Assembly: GCA_022829145.1 (NCBI GenBank)
Contig: CM040753.1
Span: forward strand, 5,424,884-5,488,883
Direction: 5' to 3'
Length of the DNA: 64,000 nt
From: Albula goreensis
Taxonomy: Eukaryota > Chordata > Actinopteri > Albuliformes > Albulidae
The notes under the pieces were generated by a model. The model was not told where the DNA came from. It did no database searches and worked only from the letters and a program-made list of their open reading frames with translations. Below, piece after piece: positions 48,781-60,634 of the stretch. The position numbers were made by a program, and so were the translations under genes. Positions within the stretch are counted from its first letter, which is position 1, and each line of letters begins with the position of its first letter.

Positions 48781-49047
48781 TATAGTTAGATCATTTCCTC
48801 TCACAGTCGCTCTGAATATCACTCTCTCTCTCTCCCTTATGCCTGCTATCTCTATCTTCTCTCTCTTTTTCTCTCTCTCTCTCCCCTCCCATACTCTTTC
48901 TCTCTCTCATTTTCTCTCTCATTCTCTCGTTCGCTCCCCTCTGCCAGACTGAAACTCGTGCAGAAGTTGGCAGAGATCTGAAGGAAAGTTCTAGGCATGT
49001 CCTTTCATGCAAGGTGTGTTTTGGCACTGCCCCAGCCATCAGTGTGG

Positions 49048-49133
49048 ACACAAACACACACACGCACATGCGTGCCTGCATACACACACACACACACGCA
49101 CATGCAGGCACACACACACACACCACACACACA
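49048..49133 (+). repeat. Interrupted (CA)n microsatellite
   Basis: CA blocks separated by gcacatgc-type steps. Confidence 0.93.
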
Positions 49134-49803
49134 GGAGAAGAGCCCAGTGCAACATGAATGGCCTGTCTTTCAGCCCACTGGTTCAGGCTGCTCCTAAGGA
49201 CCCCGCTCCACTTTAGGCAGCTTTAGCTGATGCCCGCTTAAAATGGAAAAAGTTATCTAAACTTAAACAACGTTGAGCCTACATCATAACAACTTCTCCG
49301 CACGGTACAGTCACGGGGCCAACACACGTGTCATGACAGAGTGCCCATGTCAGGATCCGTCTGCCGTAACCAAAACATCAGGTATTCTGACAAAGACCTG
49401 GTGCCCTTCTGGAAGATTATGAAAAGGGCAGGGAACAATCTGGAATTTTTTCCTCCAGCATAAACTGTACCTGCCAAACCCTGACAGTCTCCAGACAGCA
49501 GGGCTGGTACAGCACTGCCCCCGGTGGGCAGCCCCCGGTCCCTTACCCCACCTGTGTGTGCACATGGCAGGGGAGGGAGGGGGGCACATGGTGGGGGAAG
49601 GAGGGGGCATGGAAGTAAAACTGTCCACATGAATTCCTGATTTGCATTCCCTAGGTCTGTTTAACAATCTGTTAGACAAGGAAAAAAAACGACTTTATTT
49701 TGAACCTCTACACCAGCATTTCCCATTCCCACTCTGAGAGTTAGTTTGTGAAGGGGGGTGGACTGCAGAGATTGCGGAGTAGAGGAAGCGCATGGTGGGG
49801 GGA

Positions 49804-49980
49804 GTGCGGTGTAAGGGTAAGGGAATGGGGCTCGTCACCCACAGGTGGCAGCTGCAAATTATCACTGCCTTTGTACCTTTGAGCAAGGTGAATTGCTTAA
49901 GCAAATATTGAGCTGTATAAATGGAAAGTATGTGAAAACAGTATGCTGTGCAAATGCCCTTGGAGAAGAGTGTCTGATAC
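49804..49980 (+). mobile_element. tRNA-derived SINE copy with LINE-like tail
   Basis: The head gcggtgtaagggtaagggaa is followed by ggggctcgtcaccc, then the body cactgcctttgtacctttga with gcaaatattgagctgtataa, then the tail tgcaaatgcccttggagaag with agtgtctgata. That order equals tRNA head, body and L2-type tail of a common fish SINE. Box B is damaged. Confidence 0.65.
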
Positions 49981-50605
49981 AACGTAAAACAAAAGTGGGG
50001 GGGGCGGGGGCAATGGGAGATGAGACGCGGTGGACTATGGGGTGGGGGGAGGACTTGTGGCAGGGATTAGGGGGAAAAGGTCTTTGACAGCGAAAGGCAA
50101 CATTTGCGAAAGCCCTACTGCATTGTGCTGTGTGTCGAGCTGGATATTTCTCTGATGTTGGTCCTTCCCTTTGCAAGCTGCTGAGAGTGAAGACACAGGC
50201 AAAAAAACAAAAAACAAACTGCTCTCTGCCTCATCCAGGCAATTGGAAAACTTCAACTCACCGCTCTGTGTGTCCTTAAATTGATAATGCTCATTTCTAA
50301 AGGATTTCGATTGCTCTGCTAATCCCATCTATTCCGAGGATTAAAACGTCCTCACTTGTCAGATGTATAACACACAGAAATAAGAGCGGGAGAAAGATCC
50401 CTGGCCGTCCTCGCTGCTTTGAAAGGATTCTGCAGTCTGCTGCCGGGGGATAAAATCCACCTGATCTCTGTGGGCCCCATGCTCTGAACTCGAGCTGAAA
50501 ACACGCAACCTCTCTCCTCTCCTCATCAATCTCCTTCATTTCTTTCTTTCTCTCTCCCTCTCCTCTTCTTTCTCTTTCCCTCTTCTGGCCTTTCTGTTTC
50601 GCGCT

Positions 50606-50829
50606 GCATTGCTGGTAAAACAGCGGCTGCGCTGTCCTCCCTGCCCCGTTGCATTGTGGGTAATGCGGCTGCTTCCCCTGCCAATGAGGACACTGCCTCT
50701 GTCTTTCCCCAGTGCACTATGGGTACTGCAGCTGCGGTCCTGTTCCACTTCTCTGTATGTTATAAAGCCTCAGTCATTCTCCAAAGCATTATGGGTAACA
50801 CAGCTCTTGTCCTATCATGCAGCTGTGCT
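50606..50829 (+). repeat. Diverged tandem repeat carrying ZNF143/STAF-like motifs
   Basis: Four units begin gcattgctggta (50606), gcattgtgggta (50651), gcactatgggta (50714) and gcattatgggta (50786), each followed by a cagctg- or cggctg-like segment. On the minus strand three of them read CCCACAATGC, CCCATAGTGC and CCCATAATGC, which fit the ZNF143/STAF core. Spacing is 45, 63 and 72 bp. Confidence 0.7.
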
Positions 50830-51598
50830 TAGGTAAGCAATTATTTGCTCAGAGAGAAGACCCAAGCAAAGCATGACAGCAACACTACTGAACAGTCCTT
50901 GCAACGCATTTTTCCACTCTAACATATTCACAGGCACCATTTTTCAGCAACCAAAAACTGGGATTTAGACTAAAAGGGAGACCAACTGTTTCTACTGCCT
51001 GGTGAAGCAGCAGGGGTGTGAAACATACATGTGTATATACAGAGAATACAAAAATATAAATGCTATACATGTCAGCATAAGAATAAAAGACGATTATGCT
51101 CCTACTTTACTTACAATGGTGGGGACCCATTCTATTAAACTTGTTGCATGTGTACAGAGTCAAATAACAAACAGAAAAATCTGTCTTTAGTGATAAATTC
51201 TGGTGGCGGTCATCTTAAAAAGTGAGAGTAGTGGGTCCCACACACAAAGGACTGCTCCAATTGACCAGGAGTTACTGTGAGATCAGGCTGCTGGAGGCCC
51301 AAGCACCTAACTACTACAGGACATTACTACGGAAACATCCGGAGCCACCAAGCGCCCCTGACAAAAGCAGCAGAGGAACAGAATGATATCTGCAGCTGGC
51401 AGAGCTCGGATCAGCGTAGTGCGCGACGGGGGGTTCGGATTTCAGCACGCAAATCTCACAGATACACCGGCACCCCCAACCCCCCCCCCCCAGGAGCGCT
51501 CTCCTCCCCTGGGATAAACCACAAAATCACACGTACACTGCCGATTTATCAAGGTTGTTTTCTTCTTACCCAAATGATTTCTTCATTTTTCCCATCCC

Positions 51599-51641
51599 AA
51601 AAAAAAAAAAAAAAAACCAAAAAAAAAAAAAAAAAAAAAAT
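51599..51641 (+). repeat. Interrupted poly(A) tract
   Basis: Two A runs of about 18 and 22 bases are separated by CC. No retrotransposon body was recognised upstream. Confidence 0.9.
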
Positions 51642-54600
51642 GAGCACAGAAAAACATGAAAGTTGAAAGTAAAAATGAAACATTAAGTCTGGTAATCCGC
51701 AGAGACAGAAACCCTCGTGGGGATGGATGCAGCAGAACTCACCCAAGCTTTGTGATGAGGCAAGAAGAAACAAAATACGACACTGAGGCAGAGGAAAAAC
51801 AAGGGACTAACACAGGGCGGATAAAGAAAAGATTCAGATACGGAGCGGCTATGAAAAGCAACTTCTGAGGGGAGAACCGATGTGGATCGTCATTCTCAAC
51901 ATGGGGAGGAGAGCTACAGACACAACTTTGTGTGTGTCCAAAGACCTCATTACAGCCCCTTGCTTCGACAGGGTATCACCATGGCAACCAAAGCTGGCAT
52001 CCACATCAGCATCTACCATCTGCAAGAACGTTTGGCCCCCTTTTACTCACACTTTGTTGTATATACACTTATGCTTTGATTAAAAAAAAAAAAAAAAAAA
52101 TCTTATCATCGCAGATTTTCTCCACAATCTGGCAACCCACGGCATCTGCATTCTCCCATGCATCCAAATGTTGAACGGGCTTGAAAACAGGGCAATGGCA
52201 ATATGATGATATATTTCATGTGATGACAGAAAAACGTCTATCGTCTCATATTATCCTCCATCGTTTATTTCGTTGTTTGGGGCGAACAGAGTAATTCCAT
52301 TCCATTTGCACAAAAGAGAAAAATAATCAAATATGAGTAAGTACCTTTAATTTGTCGAGTGTGTAATTCAAAATGCAAGAACAGAATAGGCCTTCCCATG
52401 TGGTCATTTTATATAAACTATTTATCATTGAATTTACAGAAAATGTGCTATATTGTGATATGCAGTTGGCGATTTGAGGGGGGATGAGGGGGTGCCATCC
52501 CCCTTGTTAGCAAAATGACCAAAATGCATCCCCCTTGTTAACCTGCCATCCCCATTTTACACGTGTGTGTTGGTCGGTGGTGTGGGGGCAGGGGGGTGCT
52601 CCAATTGGGCCACCTCCCCTAGTTAAAAATCTGGATATGAAATGACCCATATCGGGATATGGGATTTTGGTCATATTTGGTCACAGCCTTACTTGAAAAG
52701 TTTAACATTTGGGTTGGCTGTGGGGTTGTGGCCTGTCAGATGTGGACTTGGCCCCAAACGGAGGTTGCCATGCCTTACCCAAACCCCTCCGGGTCAGCAG
52801 GCAGAGCTGGGAGCCAGAGGGCAGCTTTCGCCTCCCCTGGGCCTAATTAATACCAGCTTCCAGACTGAAGGGAGCTGCTAAGACCGACGCTCCGCTGGGA
52901 CGAAGGAGGAGGACCCCGGAGGATCCCTGGCCAAGATCCACCCCATGAGGGGAGTCCAAGGAGGGCGACGGAGAGCCGGTGGTGGCCAGAGCACTCGCCC
53001 TTTGTCGCTGGGTAAACACGTGGCGTGAGATCCAACGCTTCTGCAAAGGGTGCTGCGTGTGTGTGCCCGCCCCACAGGCCATCCTTCACCTTTATCGTGA
53101 CCGATGCATCCTGCAGTTCCTCCACAGACATTCACACACAACAAATCCAGCCTCTGCTTTCATCCTGGAGAGAGAGCCACCCAACCACACCGTCCTTGGC
53201 CCCGTGTTTGAGAAATAACATTACGGTTATCAAGCTCATTCTTCATTTTTTTACTGTTAAAGACGAGTGTTCCACGACAAAATAACTGAGAAAAGCGACA
53301 CTCACTTTCTGTCTGTTAATCAAAATGAGACACAGGCAACAAGAGACGGAAACAATGAAACGACAAGAGTTGGAGTGAAACAAGGCCCACGAGACAGCCA
53401 GGGTAAATATCACTTTGGCTCTTTTAATTGAGATTTACATTATGAGCTGATGCACAGAAGGTGAGGGAATTATTATGGTCTGCCGGAGCTTCCCAGATAA
53501 ATAATGAGAAAACAGAATAACAGAAGTGCATTATCTTTTGCAGAGCAGTAAGGTTTGCAATGGACAAGGGAGCGACAAACACCGAGAAGCATCCTTTGGG
53601 TGTTACTTGCCTTTGAAAGCCCTGCTATCAATGCAGAGGCTGTGGGAAAGAAATAAAGAGAATCTGTCATTTCGGAAACTGAGAAAAACAGATAATGGAA
53701 GCAGCGGAATATTACGTGATGAATGGCACCGCGTCAGGCTTGTCGCGCGCACGCACATCTCTCATTACGAGAGAACAAAGCAGGCCCCGGGACGCTTCCT
53801 CTCTGGACAGGCCTGGTGAAAGAGGCTCATTGTTGGGCCGGGCCACTGCTGGAGCCCCCCCCGGGAGGAAACCGGGCCGAGGGTCCATCTCAGAAGCGGG
53901 TCTGACGGCTCATTCAGGGCCACGACGGGCACATATGGGCCGGTGCTGCCGTCCGTCATCCCACCGGCTCTGGGCTCTGTGGTGATTGGGCCTCCATCAC
54001 CAAGGGGAGAGAGGGCTGGGTTTCTTTTTCCCCCCACACCGGCCCTGGCACATTTTCCACAGCCTTTCTGCGTCGAGTGAGAACGATCCTGGAACTTTAG
54101 CCAAGCTATCGATTCCTCTCACCACCCAAACCCCAGCTACCCCCCCCCCCCACCCGCCCCACACAACCAACACCGGGGAGTAACGCAAGGCCCTCGCCAG
54201 CCTCTCTGCCAGGCAGCAAACCACTCCAGACTCGGGTTCTGCTGCGATGCTTTGTGTATTGTGTTCACTGCAAATTGATTGTTTGTTGAAGCACCTTGCA
54301 GAGAGCTCCCCCATCCCCCCCCCGTTTTATGGCTGCGGATCTTGGACATCTTCACAGATGTTTGGCACCTGTGAGTACATCCATCACAGTGCCAGGGAGA
54401 GAGGTTTGGCTAGCCATGATTGAGTTTTGCCAAAAAAAACCTCACCGCTCTCTCTCCATCCCCCTCCTTCTTATTGCTGCCATTTTCTTGCTGTCTTCCG
54501 ACAGGTCGCACCATTACGCTGCAAAGCCCTCGAACTAACCTGTCTCCAAGATGTTGGTTTTCATTTTGACTTCTCTGCCTAAAAAATACAGGCAGATATC

Positions 54601-54750
54601 ACTTCGCTGCCTCTCTGGATCTCACTGACCTGTCAGCTCTTTCTGCCACTGCTGAAGAGACAAACCGACTTAGCTATAGCTAGCCACACATTTGGCTCTA
54701 GTATAGCTTTTAACTACAACACATACTGTCAATTTGTAAATAAATTCAAT

Positions 54751-55030
54751 GACTTACAAGACACTAGACAGATGAATGCAGGTCCATGAGACATACATGA
54801 GACAAGGTGCCTTTACAGTATTATCACCATCTTCATACATAATAATCACCATCATCATGTCAGTCTGTAAATCAATTAAAAAATAACAGTACTTCTTACA
54901 TGACATTGTATAAGTGCTTGCTTCCCATGATGACTTGCAAGACACCAGACAGACGAATGCAGATCCAGACATTGCACATCGGACATGAGACAGGTACCTT
55001 TACTGCAATCATCATCATCATCTTCATAAT
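54751..55030 (+). repeat. 181-bp tandem duplication, two diverged copies
   Basis: gacttacaagacactagaca (54751) corresponds to gacttgcaagacaccagaca (54932). Both continue through gatgaatgca or gacgaatgca, catgagaca, cctttac and an ATC-rich tail. Confidence 0.85.
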
Positions 55031-56239
55031 AATACAAATCATATATAATATTTACCGTCATCACAACCTCCATACTGCTGCGATAACAGGAGGTTCCACA
55101 CTGGCCGAGGGAGCGTAACCTTGGCGACACAGTGAGATCATCCTCACCAATTAGCCTCTGAACCGGCGATCTGCCACAGATCCACAACAGGTAGCTAATT
55201 ATGTCAAGGGCTCACAGTGAAAAAGATGGGGGAAGACAGGGCAGGTTTCACCCTTCACAGGTTAGGGTGTGAAACCTGGGCTGGTTGTGTGAGGAACCAG
55301 CTGCACCTGATGATCTGCGGAGACTTAAATGCATGAGATTTGGCCCAGGTGGGACTGCCAAACATCAAAAGGACACCGTGCATCTCAGGTGCTGGTATCT
55401 CAAGGGGAGGATGGAGCACCGTGCCATGCCGCGCCGCACGGCACGGCACAGGACAGGAACACAAACACCAGGATGAGGCTGCTTTCAGACCCAGTGTTTT
55501 AAAGCAATTAGACAGTGATGCCTGCAGTCAGAAATGTCACGCTCACAGCAGGCCTGCCAAAATTACAGACACCTGTCCTCTACCACGGCAAAACCAGCCA
55601 ATTCTACTCTAAACGTTCACACTGTGTGTGTGTGTGTGTGTGTGTGTAAATGCATATGCATATATTGTATGTGTGGGTGTGTCTGTGTGTGTAAAAATGC
55701 ATGTGTATATACATGTGTGTGCGTATGTATGAATGCATGTGGTATACGTGAGTGTGTGTGCATGTCTGTGTGTGTAAAAATGCACATGCATATACATGTG
55801 TGAGTGTTTATGTATAAGTGCATGTAATAAATGTGTGCATAAATGAATACATAACGCATATGTATTTATTTTATGAGACTACATCCTCTGAAGGAGTGGG
55901 GCGGGGGGGGGGGAGAAAGAGAAAGCTGGAGGAGAGCGGAGGCAGAGGGAGATAGAGGGAAACGCAGTCAGACCCCGGATGGAATAGAGCTCAGATTTCA
56001 TCCCACCTGAGGGCCGGTGGGCAGGCTGATCGGCGGCAAGCTCGCAGCATTACCTGTGCCTCCTCAGGTGAGAGGAGAGAACGCGACAGCTGGACCCGGG
56101 GATCAGACAGAGCGTCCGCACCTCATCCATCACCTGCTTCTCCCGCTCCATGCTGGGCAGAGAGAGAGCCAGGTCCTCCCGCCAACTTAAAAGTCCTCAC
56201 CCACTCCCTGTCTCCCAGCCTGTTTCATACAGCACTACA
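55031..56239. other. Intronic interval
   Basis: Contains the TG-rich repeat and a GC-rich self-complementary patch near 55420-55447 (ccgtgcc with ggcacgg). No gene seen. Confidence 0.5.
55621..55860 (+). repeat. TG/TGCATG-rich repeat
   Basis: (TG)n passes into units such as aaaatgcatgtgtatatacatgtgtg that recur at about 55695 and 55777, giving an imperfect period near 80 bp. Confidence 0.85.
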
Positions 56240-56371
56240 GGGTGGCAGTGTGATATAACGCTTAAGAGAGCTGGGCTTTAAACTCAAGTTCAATTCTCAG
56301 GTAGAGGCACTGCAGTTGATGAGCACAATTTAATTGATTTACTCCAGTAAAATGTATAATGTGTAAAACTG
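56240..56371 (+). mobile_element. tRNA-derived SINE copy
   Basis: The head gggtggcagtgtgatataac with gagctgggcttta is followed by an imperfect box B (aagttcaattctc) near 56286-56298. The body shows aggtagaggcactgcagttg and actccagtaaaatgtataat. The tail is missing. Confidence 0.7.
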
Positions 56372-57095
56372 TAAGTTTGCTAGTTTTATGCACTACCTCT
56401 AGAATGTTTCATACATAAGAGCATAGGATCTACAAAGGATACCTCTCCATCTGAGGGCAGTAGCATTCACACCAAACCTGCCATTAAATGCATGATCTCT
56501 ACTACAGCTTCCTGTATGTCTCCTTACACTGGCCCCTCCATCAAGTGCAGGTCAAACATCTCAATCGCAGTGTGAACACTACAGATAAGGCAAACGTGGT
56601 AATGTTGTGCTAACGCTACATACCAAGCCCCCAGTTTAGGCCAGTGTAAACAAGCTCTATGAATGGAGGCCACGCCCCTGAAACCGTTCCCCCTTCCAAC
56701 CACCCAAACCCACCCCAGAACACTGACCACCTAAAGAGACATGTATGCTGTCCTAAATCTCTGCAGCTCCTATAGGAGTTATTAAAATTGCAGCAAAACC
56801 ACAGCTAATTATCTCCATAGATGGATATCTTGGTGACAGAACCAATAACTGAAGAACTTAAAATTGTTAAATGTCTGGTAGAGCAAGGAGATAAATAAAC
56901 AAATAAATAAGAGTATCCTTACATGCCTGTCCATTTCTGGGCCTCATTCAGCAGTGAAAACAGACACACTGAGAAGCATAATGAACCCCTGTAACCACTG
57001 AACACCACTGCGTCATGAGTTTGACTGATAAGAGGAACCCAGTCTATTCCCTTACACTATGAATCAGCAAAGTGACTACTGATGCGTGCGCACGC

Positions 57096-57229
57096 ACACA
57101 AAGGCAAAGATACATACACACACGCGCACACACGCACACAGACACACTCTCACACAAATATATGCAATCACCCACACACTCCCATGTGTGACACCACACA
57201 CACGTGTGAGCAAACACACACACGCACAT

Positions 57230-57304
<75 letters not shown>
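57096..57304 (+). repeat. (CA)n microsatellite, interrupted then clean
   Basis: Irregular CA/CG/TA units run to about 57240, followed by a clean CA array to 57304. Confidence 0.95.
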
Positions 57305-57307
<3 letters not shown>

Positions 57308-58869
57308 CTGCCCTGCCTTCAGAGCCAACACAGACTCCAGACACACAGCTGTCAGCATGCCTTTCCGTCCCCACCGGCCTCACCACTCAGACCGAAGAGT
57401 AATGGACCTGCAGCCACCTCTGTCAGAGCTCAAAGCCCCCCTGTGGGGCCGTGGCCCGCCCCTGCCCACCCCCACAACATTCCTGCATTCCCCTCAGTCT
57501 CCCTCTCCCCCCCCCCAATAGCGCTGCTCTGCCTGTCCCTGTCTCATCTCCAGGAGCAACGCTCTGGAAACTGTAAACATAGACAGGCCTGCTAGACCGA
57601 ACATGCCTACTGCGTCAGCCAAAACACGCTCAGCCCAGATGAGAGCAGTTTTCCATACAATATCACAAAAACAAGCAGGGTCCCCATTCCTCCCCCATTC
57701 CACGGCAGGATCAGGTATGAAGCACTCTGAAATAATCCTCAAAAAACAATTAGTCTTATTTCAAAATCATATTATAGCTTGATGCTTGGGCTATGTCTGT
57801 CTCAGGATCTCCTGCTGAGTATGCATACAGGGTGCCAGAGGAAGGGAGAGCATGCTGAGTGTGGTCGCGGCTGTGGGAGGGCCAAACAGCAAATGGGGGA
57901 ACTTTTGACCCAGGAAGTGATTGGTCATTCTGACCAAAACAAACAAAAATCCCACCTGCGAGTTCTGGAGCCATCTCTGTCTCCTTACATGCCGCTTTCG
58001 CCAACAGAACTTGTAACATCGCTGTGTTAACTTTTTGGCTGGTGGCTTCTCTTGTCTTCGCTATCACACTAATTTAGCTCATGCATGATGGTGCCGGAAA
58101 ATGAGAGTAGAGGCCATCCTAACATCTTGTGGAACTGATCTTTTAACGCTATGCGTTTCTTCTTACAATCATCAAAAAGTACAATTTATGGAAACCTCAC
58201 TATGTCTTGAGGAGGAAACTGCCCTGTCGACCTCTCCACAATACCTCCTCCAGCACTCATTGACACATGACCCCATAAAGGAAATGTTCCATAACATTGC
58301 AGGGTAAGACTGAATGCATGAAAGGGGTTAAAGACAGGAACACTGGCTGTTGCTGGACGGTGTATTCCCACTGGCGCAGACAAGCGCAATTAAAAGCCAC
58401 CATTCTGTATCCCTAGAGAGCCACAACCCCCGCCCGCCGCAGCAAAACCCCTATGCCCCCTCCCCCAGCCCCCACCAGCAGAAACAGGGACACTGGAGCA
58501 GGTACTGACAGTCTCCCATTTACTGCCTGAGGGCATGAGAAACCAAATGGCAGCTGCAGGCAAGAGAGAGAGAGAAAAGAAGGTGGAGAACTAGAAAGTG
58601 TGGCACCAGGACTGACAGGAGCTGGGGGTTGGGGGTTGTGAGGCAATACTGGAGATGCGCGACTAATTAGACTAATCAGTGAATTGATCGAAGGGGTTCA
58701 AGCTCGTTAGTGTTCCTGGGAGGCAGGGAGTGGGTTTAAGAGACTCCCGTTTGATACTGTGAGAACTCCCTCTCTCCCTTTGAAAGCCTGGGAGGTGCTG
58801 TGTGGTCTGGGTACTGTAGTTCTTATTAATTATTTACAAGCTTGGCAGACTCCCTCATTCATCTTTCAC

Positions 58870-58910
58870 AGTGGTGTGTGTGTGTGCGGTATATATATAT
58901 ATATATAATT
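58870..58910 (+). repeat. (GT)n(AT)n microsatellite
   Basis: A short GT run is followed by gcgg and then about ten TA units. Confidence 0.85.
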
Positions 58911-60565
58911 TATTTAATTTTTTTGCATATTGTCAATATAGCTGACTCGATATTTGACTTGGGCAATTGCAAGTTTGTCAACTTGCTGAAGGTAAGTGAA
59001 GGTAGGTGTAATACCGTACCCTCCGGGGACAAAACCCTGGTTACTCGCCTGGCACCGAAAAAAACATCTTCGTCTTCCTGTTCTTCAGAAGCGGCACGAT
59101 TCCATTTATGCAGACACAGCGCAAACCCTCCCTGACCTTCATGTTTATACACATGGGAGCATGGGAAATTGCAACTGTCACAGATTATTGAACGATAAAC
59201 ATGGGGGGGGGGGGGAGAGAAAATGAAAAGAAATACCCACAGTCCTCTCTATTAAGGTTTTACTGGTTCCATTAGCACTGCAGTTGAGATGGAATGCCTA
59301 TATCGTACCATCGTAAAGATCAATACCCCAGTGCTGAGCGTTATTGTGTGGTACATGCGTTTCGCCGGCGCGGTTTAAGCACAGAGCAGTTAAAAGCATT
59401 CCATCTCTGAGTATCTCCTTACTGCAAACTGGCCGCTTTTAAAGGCTTTCTGTGCATCGACTCTGAGTATCACCATTGGACATGACATGACTGGCAGCTG
59501 AGCTCCCTTCCCAAACCCACACCATGGAGAAACATCAAGACAGGTTCGCTCTCACTGTATCAGCAGGGAATGAATTAAAGTCTAATCAATTACTCAGAGT
59601 ATTGAGGAGCAACATAAAATGCGTGTGCTGATTTCTGTTCTTTAATTAAATTCACACCCGACACACAGTTACATACAATGAAGGTAATGTGGACAGATGA
59701 AATTACACTGACTTTCTTCTTTAATACTGATCTCATCTTCCAATCACTGGTCTGCAGACTTGAAATCAAAGAATGATACATTGTTTAATATTTCATGTGG
59801 GCTAGTGAAATCAGAGCATGATAAATTCTTAAGTATTTGGTAGTGGCAGCCTAAATTTTAATTTGAAAAAATGGGCTAAAAACCCAAATAAACCAAGAAA
59901 CATTTTAAACAAAGACCTAAATAAAAATTCTCAATAAACCATTACACAATGTTTCTGAAAGGGCTGTCTGTGATTACCAATTAATTATTAATTTTATATT
60001 TCCATTGCAAACCCATATGAAATGGCTTGTTGATGACTGATGATGGTTTGTTGAAGACTGTTATGATATTTATTCATATTCTGTATTGATCACAACAATT
60101 CATGTATGAGTGGATACAGGGAGCAGCCACTTCAACTTAATGAGCAGGTGTTACCTGTAACAGCAGAGCAACCTCAGCACGGGCTGTGTCACACACTGTT
60201 ACCTTAACGACGTGACGATGCATGGCCGGTTCACTGTGGAGGTTCTGATCCATGTTTACAGCACAGGCCTTTACACAGCCTGCCAATGACGGCGCAGTGA
60301 CCGCGGAAAGTGCTTATCACACCACAGGACAAGTGGTTCCTTATTGAGGATCAAAAATGACCCAAAAAATGTATGTAAAAAAGGTCGTAAGGATGACCTT
60401 AGTGCTACGAGAGAGCCCTGGTTAGCAGAAAACAAATGGGACAATTCAGTGCTGACCTCGTTCTACATCTGGGAAGTACAAAACATCTGGAGTCAACAAT
60501 CACACACTACTCTCATAATAACAAACAAACAATAAATAATGTGCTGTTATATAATGTAAGACTAT

Positions 60566-60634
60566 AACAACAACAACAACAACAATACTAACAACAACAA
60601 CAACAACAACAATAATAATAATAATAATAATAAT
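60566..60634 (+). repeat. (CAA)n(TAA)n microsatellite
   Basis: CAA units with one TACTAA interruption switch to about eight TAA units. Confidence 0.95.

Larger units (their letters stand above)
47972..49803. other. Intronic interval
   Basis: Holds duplicated element B, a CT-rich tract at 48820-48940 and the CA repeat at 49048. No gene seen. Confidence 0.5.
49981..54750. other. Intronic interval
   Basis: Holds the ZNF143-like repeat cluster and A-tracts near 51599 and 52081. At 52440-52700 a G-rich segment repeats catcccccttgttagc and catcccccttgttaac and later reads cacctcccctagttaaaaat, perhaps a mobile-element remnant. C-runs lie at 51480-51492 and 54140-54152. No exon recognised. Confidence 0.5.
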
